Source of the DNA: Syngnathus acus | Lineage: Eukaryota; Chordata; Actinopteri; Syngnathiformes; Syngnathidae | Assembly: GCF_901709675.1 (NCBI RefSeq) | Contig: NC_051100.1 | Location: 11,442,786 to 11,506,785, forward strand | Direction of reading: 5' to 3' | Length of the DNA: 64,000 nt | In this document: positions 1 to 35,800 of the stretch, piece after piece | How the letters are laid out: each line of letters begins with the position of its first letter | Numbering within the stretch: the first letter of the stretch is position 1 | Notes under the pieces: generated by a model | What the model was told of the DNA's origin: nothing | Databases searched by the model: none | The model's input: the letters and a program-made list of their open reading frames with translations, nothing else | Position numbers and translations under genes: made by a program

Positions 1-1431
1 ATGTACTTTTCCAAGTAGCTCGTGATTAGCGTGACTGCTTTAGGTGTGTTGTGTCTGCGGTCATCTGCTTGTGTGCTGCCTGCATTAGACAGGCCTTTGC
101 ACAGGAGGTGACCCAGAAGAGGTCCACGTATGCATGTTGGACCATGCTGGCTGCCAGGCGCTGCTGCTGCACAGCACACCTTGAACACTCCGACTGCAGC
201 TGCTCTTGTCCCGTCTCTTGTGTGCATGCGTGGATATAAATATATTTACATGCGTGTCTGTGTATCCCCCCTTCACCTCCCGCACGGGGGTCCGTCTGAT
301 CGCAGCTGTCCTTACCTCTCGGCAGGTCTCCTGGGCCGGGCTGACCCCTCTGTCTCTTCAAAGCCACCCCGGTGACGAGCTGAAGGGGGCAGCTTCTGCT
401 TCCTTGAGCTTTGGGAGCTGGGGCTGGAGTTGAGGAAGGGATGTGTGTGTGGGGATGCAGGCGCAAATATGGTGTGTGTGTGCGTGCGTGTGCATGCGTG
501 CGTGTGTGTGTGTGGCCGTGGGGCAAAGACAGGAGGTTTGGCAATGAAGGGTAGGGGGTGTTATAGTAGACAAGAGGTCGAAGTTTAGTTTGACTGGGTT
601 GGCCTGAGTTCACCCTTCTGTGTCATCTGTGAGTGTGTGTGTGTGTTATGAGTGTACGTGTGTGTGTGATTGTGTGCGTGTGTGTGGTAATCTAACAAAA
701 TGTGAAATGTGAAATAAAAGCGTGTGCTGAAAAAATGTCCCATATACCCAATTTGACCTCAAAATGTCCACCCCGCATTCATTTTTTGAACACAGTCAGA
801 TGATCCGCAGCTGCCTAGCGCAACTATCAAAAACCAAAGCATTGTGTGAGGTTATCAAAAACACCTGTGTTGTATCATCAATACACAATTAATACGTCAT
901 CAAACGCTGAGATCATATCTCCGGTCGCTTGGAATGAAATGGCAAATGCGGTGCACTTTTCCGCCAGCGATAACCTTGTTGCCCATATAACGTATTATGG
1001 GGAACTCCGAAGATTTTTCACACAAAACTAGGTCACTATTCAGTGAGCCATGTGATACACTACTCAGTCAGAGTAGAACATCTATAAACAGACACCTAGT
1101 TTCCGCTCTTATTTGTATGTATTATGTTCTCCTTGGCCTTGATTTATCAAACATGCATGAAAGAAATCTTATCAAAGCCATTTAGTCATTTTTCAAAATG
1201 AAATGTATTGTTTTTGTCTTTAAATACATGGAAATAATACGAAAGATATAATATTAATTATAATATCACATGTAAATGTATACATTTGAACACCACATAC
1301 ATACAGGACAGACAGACACATGAAGAACCCCCAAGTGTGTGCAATATGTATGCGTAATATTTCACATCTTTTTCAAACTGAAAACAACCGTGTTGACAGT
1401 TGACACAGGTGAGCTCATTAGCAAAGTGCTG
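1..1431. other. Left flank without recognisable gene
   Basis: Holds GT-rich low-complexity sequence (about 465-515 and 630-690), one AATAAA at 713-718 and AT-rich sequence after 1200. None of the open frames looks like a conserved protein. In human the next gene beyond AKT3 is ZBTB18, but no zinc-finger coding is seen here. Confidence 0.6.
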
Positions 1432-1462
1432 CTAAGCCGTTTGGCTAAGTAGCACCATGAGA

Positions 1463-1472
1463 TCTCGCGAGA
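1463..1472. promoter_or_regulatory. TCTCGCGAGA palindrome (BANP-type CGCG element)
   Basis: The exact ten-base palindrome TCTCGCGAGA is present. This motif is known from CpG-island promoters and is bound by BANP; Kaiso-type proteins have also been proposed. Use here as an akt3 promoter element is inferred from position. Confidence 0.5.
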
Positions 1473-1748
1473 TCTGGCTCCGTGGCCCCAGGAGGCCGTG
1501 CGGGATGATGGTATGAGATGATGATAATGATGATGATGATGCGCACGGGTGGTCACTGGTGAGCCAGCTCTCGTGAAAATACGAGAAGACCTCCCCAGAC
1601 GCCTTAATAAGAACTCCGAATTGCCCAAGGTAAGACGCGGGACTGTCATATACTGCCATTTGAGTGACTGAACGACGGGAATAAGAGGGAGAAAGAGGAG
1701 GAAAGGGAAAAGGCGGGAGTGTTGGTGGTGAGGGGGGGTGTCTCCGCG

Positions 1749-1756
1749 TGACGTCA
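1749..1756. promoter_or_regulatory. Full CRE palindrome TGACGTCA
   Basis: An exact CREB/ATF consensus lies about 210 bp upstream of the proposed first-exon donor. Function is inferred from motif and position only. Confidence 0.45.
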
Positions 1757-3865
1757 GGAGCTTCCCTTAAAGTCAAAACAAGACGTTGATGCGCAACGCT
1801 GTGAGGGAATCCGAGAGGATGAACAGAGTCAGAGACCTCTACTTTCGGGGCTGCGGACTGTAAAGCACACAAAATAATAAACGAAGAAGACTTCATTAAG
1901 ACGAGACAAGCCACGAAAAAAACACAAGTTGTATCGAGACTGCACCTGCTGCTTCAGGTAAACTAGCTAGCCCGGTAGGTAGCGACGGTGTTGTTAGCAT
2001 AACAACATGGCTGTTTTCATGTTATGCCGGCCAAGTGACGTTTCGTTGCAGTCCAGATATTTTCCAATGTCACGTTCATATTAGTGCCATGACATACATA
2101 CACTGTTTATTATGGTGACAGTGGAAGGGGGTAACGTGCGTCAGCTTGGCAGCCAGTGACGTAAATGACGACGATGATGTTGATGATGATGATGAAGATT
2201 TGTACATCATCATGTTTGCCAAACAAGTCTTAACTGAGCTTTTTAACTGTACTGGCAATTTTCCCTATTCAAAAATGAAATTTCAATAGAGATTGTATGG
2301 CAAGTCTTCTTAACATTTAAAAGGTAAGTTTGGCTATCCTCACTATCCAGAGTGTTTTCTCACATTGGTCTGATGTCGCTATTTGTTTCCTTACGCAAAA
2401 TCCAAAGAGAGCTTTCTCGCGAATAATTCTAATTAGATTCCACAGAAAAAATTGGTGGGGGTTTACTTTATTAGTAACCACTTGGCTTTCGCATATGCAC
2501 GGTTCTCTATATGTGAGTGTGCAGATTTTTTCCCTCCATTTTTTTTCACTCTTTTCAAAGTAAAAAAAATCCCTCATTTCTCTCAGTTTATCAGCATTTT
2601 TGGAGGGGGTTTAAAGGAAAAAAGTTTTGGGCCAGCCAGGTCCAATACATCATCCATATTATGTCCCCTTCAATTTGTCAGAGAACAGAATTTCCTTTGC
2701 GCCTGGCATGTGCTTCCCCTGGCATAGCTGGTGCATCCCGACAGTGCATATCACCATGGCAACCACCAGCCTAGTGACAGGGGGTTCTCCTCGCACTTCA
2801 TCTCAGTCATCGTCTCTTGTTTTAGCCTCTCTCCAAAGCCCAGTTTGGACTTGGTTTTCTTGTTCTCTCTAGCGAGACGAGCGAATGAAAGGAGATATTT
2901 TTATTGCGTGTGGTTTAGTGTGTGCAATTCGTGTGCGTATGTGCCAGGGTGTGTTCCCGGTTTAAACCATGACGCCGCAGTCCCTCCCGCCCTTGTGTGG
3001 CGACGGCGGTGGCGGCGCAGACGCAAGCTGATCCGAATACTGATTCACTCTGCCCGCCGCGAGGTAGCCCAAAGTGTTAGCTCAGCCGCCGTGGCGCTAA
3101 TCCCCAATTGAGGCGGCGGCGGGGCGCTGTTGTTGTGTAATACAGTGTAGTGTAGCAGGGTGCATTTGAGGTGAGCATGCCAGCAATGCGGGCGAGAGCT
3201 GGTGCAGAGCTTTTGGGCAGAGAGGGACTGTAACTGTGTTTTTTATTTATTTATTTTATTTTCCTGCTATTTATAGCCCATAGCATGCTCTACTATTCCA
3301 CAGTCCCAAAATGCTCTGGCACCTCCCACACGTGCAGACACAGCAGCCTACACACATCATTCGTCATGCGGGAATAACATAGCGTGCTAGATCAAGATGA
3401 ATGAAGGAAGCAGACGACGTATTTGTCTGGCAAGCAAGGTCACGTTCTGGCTGGCGCCGGAGACTTTGTCGTCAGTCGTGCGACCGGCACAGCAGGTGGA
3501 CGACTATGTCCTCAAAGGAAATACGGCGCTACCTTAATTAGAGTTGCAGGAGAATATTAATTGAATTCTTTTGTGTTTAGTGCTGACTTTGACTGTCAGA
3601 GAGTTGTGATAATAAATAAAAAACTACACAGCTTTAGCTTGAATTATTCTTGATGATTTTATACTGGGAGCCAGGACAAGGGCGAACATTTCACTTTTGT
3701 AATTTTCTTGGGTGACGAATGACCAACTTGGCATATTTGGAAGTGAAATTGGTCGGCATATGATTAACAATAATTCTCAGTTCCTTAGTGATCAAATAGC
3801 AGAGGATATGAACAAATAAATCATTTTATTTCATTTTCTCCCTCCCTCATTTCATTTCCTTCCAG

Positions 3866-4213
3866 GCTGAGTCACTGCCGGTGAAAAAGGTCTGGAGAGG
3901 GAACAGGAAAGGAGGAGGCGGCAGTGGCGGAGGACGAGAAGAAGAAGAAGAAGCGAGGAGGGAGGGAGGGAAGGAGGAAGATAAGCCACAACAGGAAGCA
4001 TCGCGACACGCGCACACCCTGAGTATTTGGCGTGTCGTGGAGTGAGCGACTGACTACGTGAACTGCGAAGCAAGGAAGGAAGGGAGGGAGAGTGACGCGA
4101 GGCTGGGAGAGCCACCCCCCCTCCTCCCCCTCCTCATCCTCCTCCTGCTGCTGCTGCCCGGCGCTCTCTGTGGAGCAGGCGTGTAGCGGCAACGCACTCG
4201 GCGTGAAGGAACC
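3866..4213 (+). other. akt3: akt3 5' UTR in the start-codon exon
   Basis: A good acceptor (pyrimidine run ending TTCCAG at 3865) opens this exon, and the ATG sits in ACCATGA context at 4214. The leader has no upstream ATG. Its first half is purine-rich (GGAGG and GAAGAA runs, about 3910-3980) and its later part pyrimidine-rich (CCCCCCTCCTCC, 4115-4155), so the halves could base-pair. The exon start is inferred; transcription could begin inside it. Confidence 0.5.
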
Positions 4214-29177
<24,964 letters not shown>

Positions 29178-29679
29178 ACCACACGCCCCCTCTAACCCCG
29201 CCCCCTGCTGTGACATCATTACAGCTGGTCTATGAGATCATCAGCGTGGGACACTCAAAAGAGGAAACCACAGCTTTCGGACCCGGGAGAATCTACCCAA
29301 GGAAGGATTTTGCCATCCTTTTTCCTTTTTGTCAGCCATTTTTGTCTCATTCATGGTTTACGAAGGGAGCGAAAGGTACGAAGGCGGTTAGCCGCTAATG
29401 TGACGGGCCCCGGTACGACTGCTGCGCTTTGACTGGTTCGTTCCTCGCTGGCCATGCACACATACACATACACACACACACACGCGTGACTCGGTTGTAA
29501 ACTCAGGCTTTTCTTGCACACGTGAACCATTCTGGGATCGACTGAGCGGGTCTGGTAGGCAGGAGTTGACTCAGGTGCAATTTCCCACTCGTCGTTGCTG
29601 CTATTCCAACTTCCGCCTCTAGGACGCATACTCTATGCGTCTCTTCAACCGGACTACTGCTAAACAGATCTATCGCTAG

Positions 29680-30141
29680 TAGGACTGGGTCATATAACCT
29701 TCAAATAAAACCTAATTTTCCTCATGACAATATTTGAAACAAGCTTGACTTTTTTGCTCCTGATACCAAAACAAGCTTGGAAACAGTTCTCTTTGCCCAA
29801 CATTAATTTGCATCAACTTCGACAGAAATAGTAGGAATAAAAAGCTACATTTTTGCAGATACATTGCTATTGGTCTCATTATTGAGCACTCAAAAAGTCT
29901 GAACAAAATCAAACTGTCCAAAAACCAAAGCAATATTTCCCATAGGAAATCATGTAAATCCACCTAATCCATGAGAGTCACTTTTTTTCAGATTTACAAT
30001 TTCATCACAATCCCCTTTTCATTTACAACCATGTTGTCAGTGTACGCAGTGCATGTCAACAAGGATCCTCGCTGAAAATAAAAGTTGTCCTGAGCAATAA
30101 ACGGGACATAATCAATAGAATGGAAGTATGGCCCAGCCCTA
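29680..30141. mobile_element. Non-autonomous DNA transposon (hAT-like MITE) after akt3
   Basis: Begins TAGGACTGGGTCATA and ends TATGGCCCAGCCCTA. The ends are imperfect inverted repeats of the common fish TAGGGCTGGGCCATA type. The flanks ATCGCTAG and ACTGCTAG match at six of eight bases, fitting a decayed 8-bp target duplication. 462 bp, AT-rich, no transposase. Confidence 0.65.
29704..30101 (+). terminator. akt3: Candidate akt3 polyadenylation signals
   Basis: The first AATAAA hexamers after the stop are at 29704-29709, 29836-29841, 30077-30082 and 30096-30101, all inside the transposon-like element. None occurs at 29178-29703. AKT3 3' UTRs can be several kb, so a later site is possible. Confidence 0.35.
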
Positions 30142-31344
30142 ACTGCTAGCTAGCGACACATCTATGCCTCAGCTTGCTAACTCGCTGCTACCGTGGTCGC
30201 TAGGTCGCATCCATGCGGATCTAGCCGACAAACGACATAACCGATCGAGGATGTCACCTTGGCACGCGAGGAGGTTCACGTTCAAGCGCAGCAGTTCCCC
30301 AACCACGCCCCTTTATAGCTTTACGACCCACAATGCAACGCTCGCCCGTCAATTTAAGACTGGAGGCCGGCGCCACGCAACGCCGCCGTGGATGCAAACG
30401 TATTTATAATGAGGATCTTTCCTTGGTGGAAGTACTTCTGGCTTATTTATTATCCCGCTCATCGTCCCCTTTTTCTATTTGACTTTTTTCTATTAACCGA
30501 CAGGCGATTCTACCGGACGAGTCTTTGTGCGTTAGGGCTGAGAAAACAAAATGGCCGAAGAATGTAGGAGGGGGACCCGGTTCTGTCGCTTATTACCTCC
30601 GCCAAGCATTATTTGTGTATTTATTACTTTGTTTGTTAGGCCGCTTGTGTGCAGGACCAACGCCTTGCCTGGCGGAGGCCTTGTGGCCGTGAGAGGTTGC
30701 TGGAGAGCACAGACCTCCACCAAGGGCTTTTTATATTTTATTGGGACCCATATTCATGACTTCATAGAAGATTCCACTGTAGATGACTATATGCACTTTT
30801 CACCCCCCCCCCCCAAAATAATCTGTGAATTATTTATAATTTTTATGTTTTGTTTTGTTTCACTATAAACGTGAATTCAGATATGAATGACAAATAGTAA
30901 TTTTGTCTGTATGTCTCTTTGTTCAAAGCTAGAGTTACCTTGGTGGAGGTCTGAGTTTTTGGAGCTCTTCTGTTGTTGTTTTCTCTTGTTTTGTTTTTTC
31001 GAGGTCTTCTTTGTGTATTGCGATCAAACTGTGACGAGCGCAGACGACCGGATACCGGATACGCGGCAACTTTACTGATAAGCACTTGAAATGTTTGTGT
31101 GAGTTGGACAGGAAAAGTGAGGCGCAAGTAGAAATGCAGAGGACGACTGTGAAAGAGGACAAGCGGAAGTGGAAGAAAAGTGAAGGCAAGTCAGCACTGA
31201 AGAAGGCTGGAGAAAGAATCACCAGCGACATTGTAAGTTTGAAAGCACCATGCCGTCGTGATTATCGGCCGATCCCAGTTCCGATCCGGCTTGCCTGTTG
31301 AGGACTTTACATTTTTTAAACGCGAGTGAGAATGTTCATTTATC

Positions 31345-31400
31345 TGTATGCGATGGACTGCGGGTGGCCAGTACAGGGTCCAAGTCAGCTGGGGTGGGCT
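31345..31400 (+). mobile_element. Short L2-type LINE tail fragment
   Basis: GTCCAAGTCAGCTGGGGTGG followed by GCTCCAGCTG resembles the AGTCAGCTGGGATAGGCTCCAGC block of fish L2 tails. Only about 55 bp remain. Confidence 0.4.
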
Positions 31401-32559
31401 CCAGCTGCAGAACCACGTTTTGTCACGTCAGTCGTTGGTTGAAGCGGTCGCGTCTTCCAACGTTGCAGCCGGCCGGTCCTTCCGTGTTTGTTTGTCTTCG
31501 TCACACGCCACCAAAGCCTTACGCTTTCCCTCCAAAACAATGACGGAAAAGGTTTGATTCATTTCAGTAAAAACGAAAAAAAAAAAAAAACTACAACATC
31601 TTTTGATGCATTTAACGTACGATGCAGTTGAAATAGACAAAATGTATGTCATGCTATTTATTATCATTTGAATGTCACTGTGTTACTATCACTTGAATTT
31701 GTTTTCTAATTAATTTATTGGATGTCTTTGTGTTCATTCTGCAGTCAGACTTCTTTTGAAAAAAATAAATGCATCCCTTTTATTCTTTCCACGTCTCATA
31801 GACGACATGCACAACGGACATGAAGCCAAAAGGAATCCTTCTTTGTCGAGTCACCTACCTGATAGTTCAAAAGCGACTATTTCTTCCGTCCCCCAAGTAT
31901 TCAAAATTAAATTAAAAACGAAGGAATCTTAATCAAATCTTCAAATTTAGGATTAAATAGAAAACACTAAAATAAGATCAGAAACAGAAATGTTTGTTCG
32001 ACTTGTGCCCTCTAGTGGTGATTTCTTTTATTTTTTTTACACGCGCACAATTTGACCCAAAATTAAGAACCGTTTTAACGTTTGAACTAGAATTCATATT
32101 TACAATACAGTCATCAATAAAAAATATATATATTAATGTGATTCAATCAATTATATTTTAATTCAATTTCCCTTCAGTTTGGGGTTAAAAAATTAAATAT
32201 GCACAAGGGAAATAGATTTTTTTTTTAAATGTTATGAATTACTTTTTACTGGCATTAAAATACAACATAATAGCTCTTTATTATTTGTAGCGCTTTCTCA
32301 ATAGCTTTTGTTGTAAAAATAGAGAAAGAACTCCAAAAAACACTTGCAGCAACTAGAAACCTGGCTGAATATTCTTTTAAAAATCGCAATATAAATCAAT
32401 TTCATTAAAAATATCTTGCATCAAAAGAGTCTGATTCTAAACAGTTTAATGTTTCTCATTCAGTACTACTAAAAGTTTGAGAAATGTGTTTGAACATGAA
32501 AATAAACAAATCGATGTTAAAAAGCAGTTTTATTTAAGTTACTATTCTTCTATTCCAGC

Positions 32560-32565
32560 TTTATT
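32560..32565 (-). terminator. sdccag8: Candidate sdccag8 polyadenylation signal
   Basis: AATAAA on the minus strand about 127 bp after the TAA, the first after the stop; a second is at 32529-32534. Gives a short 3' UTR and leaves about 2.4 kb to the akt3 candidate sites. Confidence 0.5.
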
Positions 32566-32691
32566 GCAATCCTGCTTAAACGAGGAACAAATGCCCATTT
32601 CTGAAGTAAAAATTTAAAAAGAGTAAAAAATAACTGATATTGCTACTTGACACGCACTCAGAAATTCAGTTAGTCACACGCACACATCGTG

Positions 32692-32800
32692 TTAGTTGTT
32701 TAGTGGTTGTGTGTGGTTGATCATCATGTGGTTCTGTTTCGCCAGCAGCTCACACACCTGCTGGGCGCTGCTCTGGCAGTGGCGGTCCAACTGTTGAAGC
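32692..32800 (-). CDS. sdccag8: sdccag8 coding exon 17 and stop
   Basis: Residues 633-668, LQQLDRHCQSSAQQVCELLA, then KQNHMM, then a short unrelated tail NHTQPLNN and TAA at 32694-32692. Human continues about 20 residues further. No donor lies after KQNHMM, so this is read as the last exon. Confidence 0.88.
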
Positions 32801-35800
32801 CTACATAAACACACACACACAATTTATTTATTACTGCATTATACAATATAATTTGTTATTGTAGGGACATTTTGACCTGTGAAAGGACCCCACCTGCTGG
32901 ACTGTGTGTGTGCGTGCGAGCATGCGTGTGTTGGTGTGATAGCAGTCAAAAATCCAAGCAAGTTTAGCTGGGGGGCACTCAGCAGTAATTTCCCCTGACA
33001 GTCTTGATAATGACACCCGCACACACTCAGTGGCACACGTGAGTAGTAGCCCACAGCTAGTGTCGATATAAAATGTTTGTTTGTGGTTGTGTTTATTTAC
33101 AGGTGGGAGTGCAACATGTCCTCCGGGGGTTAGGGTTAGATTTGTGCTGTTCAAAAGCCTCAAATGTATTTCAAGGTGACATTAATATGCTGACATGTCA
33201 GACAACATCAGAAAGGAATTGAAGGTGGTTCAAGTGTTGTTGCAAACCCTAATTTAAAACCCTTACCCGAGTTTGAAACCCTAACCCAGTGGTTCTTAAC
33301 CTGGGTTCAATTGCTAGTTCATGCATTGTGTTGGTTTTGTTCTTTGAACAAGGTGATGTTCATACATGGCTCATTTGGTGCACCAGTAAAAAATTTGAAT
33401 TTGAAAAAAATAACAATTTTCACTAAAAAGGTGAAGGCGCATATGAAGCTGGTGGGGTTCAGTACTTCGAACAAGGTTAAGAACCACTGCCCTAACCCTA
33501 ATTGCAAACCCTAATTTGTTACCCATGTTGCAAAAGCTAATTTGAAACGCCAACCCTTGTTGCAAACCCTAATTAAAACCCTAACCCAAGTTGGAAACCC
33601 TAATTTCAAACCATTATCTGAAGCACTTATCCCCACTTTTGGTTTAGTACTGTTAGATGTCAACCAACAGGCCTTCATCTGTGATCCGTGCGCGTGTGCT
33701 GCAGGCGTGTTAACAGCACGTATTAAAATGTTACACTACTGCTGTTGAAACGGCAGCATGTTGTCCTTTATGAGGCATCCTCGCTGACGTTGCACACTTG
33801 CAAAGGGTGCAGCTTGCGAGGCCTCTGGCCACTTCTGCCGCCGCACTGCTGCAAGCCGAAAAAGCTGCGCACCACCACCCAGACTGCACGAGCCCGCCTG
33901 GACCACGAGAGAGGATGAGAGACGCCTAGAGGTGAGGACAGCAGTGCTCACTCGAGAAATGCAATGTAGGCAGAAATGGACAAGGACGAAATGGGTAAGT
34001 TTGACCCAGCTTCCTGAGTTGATCCAATTTTTAACCCAAATTGAGTTTTTTTTGCACTTGTATGCTAAGATGGGGAGGAAGTGCGCCGACGACGAGAATC
34101 CTTCAAGATATTTGACCAAGTTGGTTTAATACTAACTCGCTGCAGTCTCCACAGTAGCCTTTTCCGGCCGCTGACATCCTGTATCTGAGAGTCAGAAGTG
34201 AATTTGGCTGGCGGCCAGGGCTCAGGCAGTAGAGCAGATCATTCGGAAACCGGAAGGATGGTCGTTAGAATCCAGCTCTGTCTGAGGCACGTCATTGTGT
34301 CTTGGGCAAGACTTTTCACACACCTTGACTCCTTGCCAACTTCATTTGCAAATGAAAAGTTTTTGTAAGAAGTGGTGTCCCTCTAGCTTCTGGGCCACTG
34401 TGTGTGTGTGTACGTATGTGTGGCAGGCGCCCAGATGAAGCAGCCTTCGCACCCCAGGGCTCGTAGCGCGCCGGCGGTAGCAGCAAGCCTGTTCCTTCTT
34501 CCCGCGGCCTGTCGCGACCATTTGTTCCATTAAGCAATCTCCTGGAGCCTCTGGTGCGCGCATACACGTACACACACACACACACACACACTTGAACAAC
34601 TGCTTGCACAGCTCATGGCGCACATGGGCCGCCATCCCTCCTCCAGACGCACGCACCATCCTTGTTCACGGAGGCCATATGGCTCAGTCAAGCCTGTGTA
34701 TCCGCACACACATCTGCGCATATTCTGTATGTTGCGCCACCCATACACTTCGCACACACACGCATAGTGGATGATTGTGTGTGACCTAAGCGTGTGTGCG
34801 TGGTGATAATTGGTGAGGCGGCCGGCGAGCAGCTGTGCGCTAACTAAAGGTTTGCGTGGTTTTCGCTGCCGCAAAGAGGACAGCGAATCAACGCCGAGAA
34901 GACGCGTGACAGAAGGAGACGAAGGAGAGGAGGAGGAAGATGAAGAGAGGGCCGACGTAAGTGTTGCACCCTTGGAAACAAAAATGGACAAAAGGAAAAG
35001 AGATTTCAATTTCAGCTTTGGAAAGATGCGATTGCTCAGGTTTCATATTTGTGTAATGTCTTTTGCCTGCTTTGTCCTTTTAGATTATTTTTTAAATCAC
35101 TCATTAAATACTAATTAACTAATTACACAGTTAGATTATTCATTTATTTTTGAAAGCAATTCAAATGTTGCAACTTCATTTCAAATGTAAAAGCAATGTG
35201 TGAGTGATGGAAAATATTTTTATTATTTTATTTCTTTATTTCACAGGGACAGTGTGAATCAATGTATATTTCTGTAGATGCATCAAAATTGGCCAAGGGG
35301 TAATGAGGCAAGGTGTGTGAATTGTCTTGCCCAAGGACAATAATCATATGGCTCAGACAGAGCTCGGTTTGAACCGCCTACCGTTTTTAAACAAGCCACT
35401 CTACTGACTGAGCCACGGCTACCATACAAAATAATATGAACCACCTTTTAATGTTCTACAAATTTTAATTGTAACATAAAATGTTTTATACTTTAATTTT
35501 GTGCAATACTGCTCTTTGCAATGTTTCACACTGCTTAACATTCAGCACTTGTTTTGAAAGAAACAACACTTTTTTCAAATTAAATGCCAATTATCTTTAT
35601 AAAAATGGTGCAATATTTTGTAACAGCTAGAGATTCAATTTCTGAAGAAATTGCGTGTGAAGTCGAAGAGGCTGAATAAAAACTTGGGGAATGCTTCAGA
35701 ATGATGTCAAATGATACTGACAGGAAATGTTATACAGTGACTGAAAATGTTAAGTTCGAACAGTACAAATTGGTAAAAACTTTGGAAACTGCAGGTGAAT

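Larger units (their letters stand above)
1432..1957 (+). promoter_or_regulatory. Probable akt3 promoter and non-coding first exon
   Basis: This block has a palindromic TCTCGCGAGA element (1463-1472), a full TGACGTCA element (1749-1756) and relatively GC-rich sequence in AT-rich surroundings. It ends at a possible splice donor, CTTCAG/GTAAAC, at 1957/1958. That would splice to 3866 and give a non-coding exon upstream of the ATG exon, as in mammalian AKT3. The transcription start and the gene it serves are inferred; a divergent transcript could also use it. Confidence 0.35.
29178..32691. other. Convergent akt3/sdccag8 spacer, 3' UTRs and repeats
   Basis: Both genes end into this 3.5-kb interval. 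The first 500 bp after the akt3 stop have no AATAAA. A 462-bp transposon-like element follows, then a fragment of a dispersed repeat with CCTCCGCCAAGC and GGCGGAGGCC words (30592-30725), a short L2-like piece (31345-31400), and AT-rich sequence carrying the sdccag8 signal. No conserved protein recognised. Confidence 0.65.

Noticed and set aside
34208-34280. Possible tRNA gene
   Set aside because: A and B boxes are present but degenerate, and the body continues into SINE sequence shared with 35289-35424; a SINE head, not a tRNA gene.
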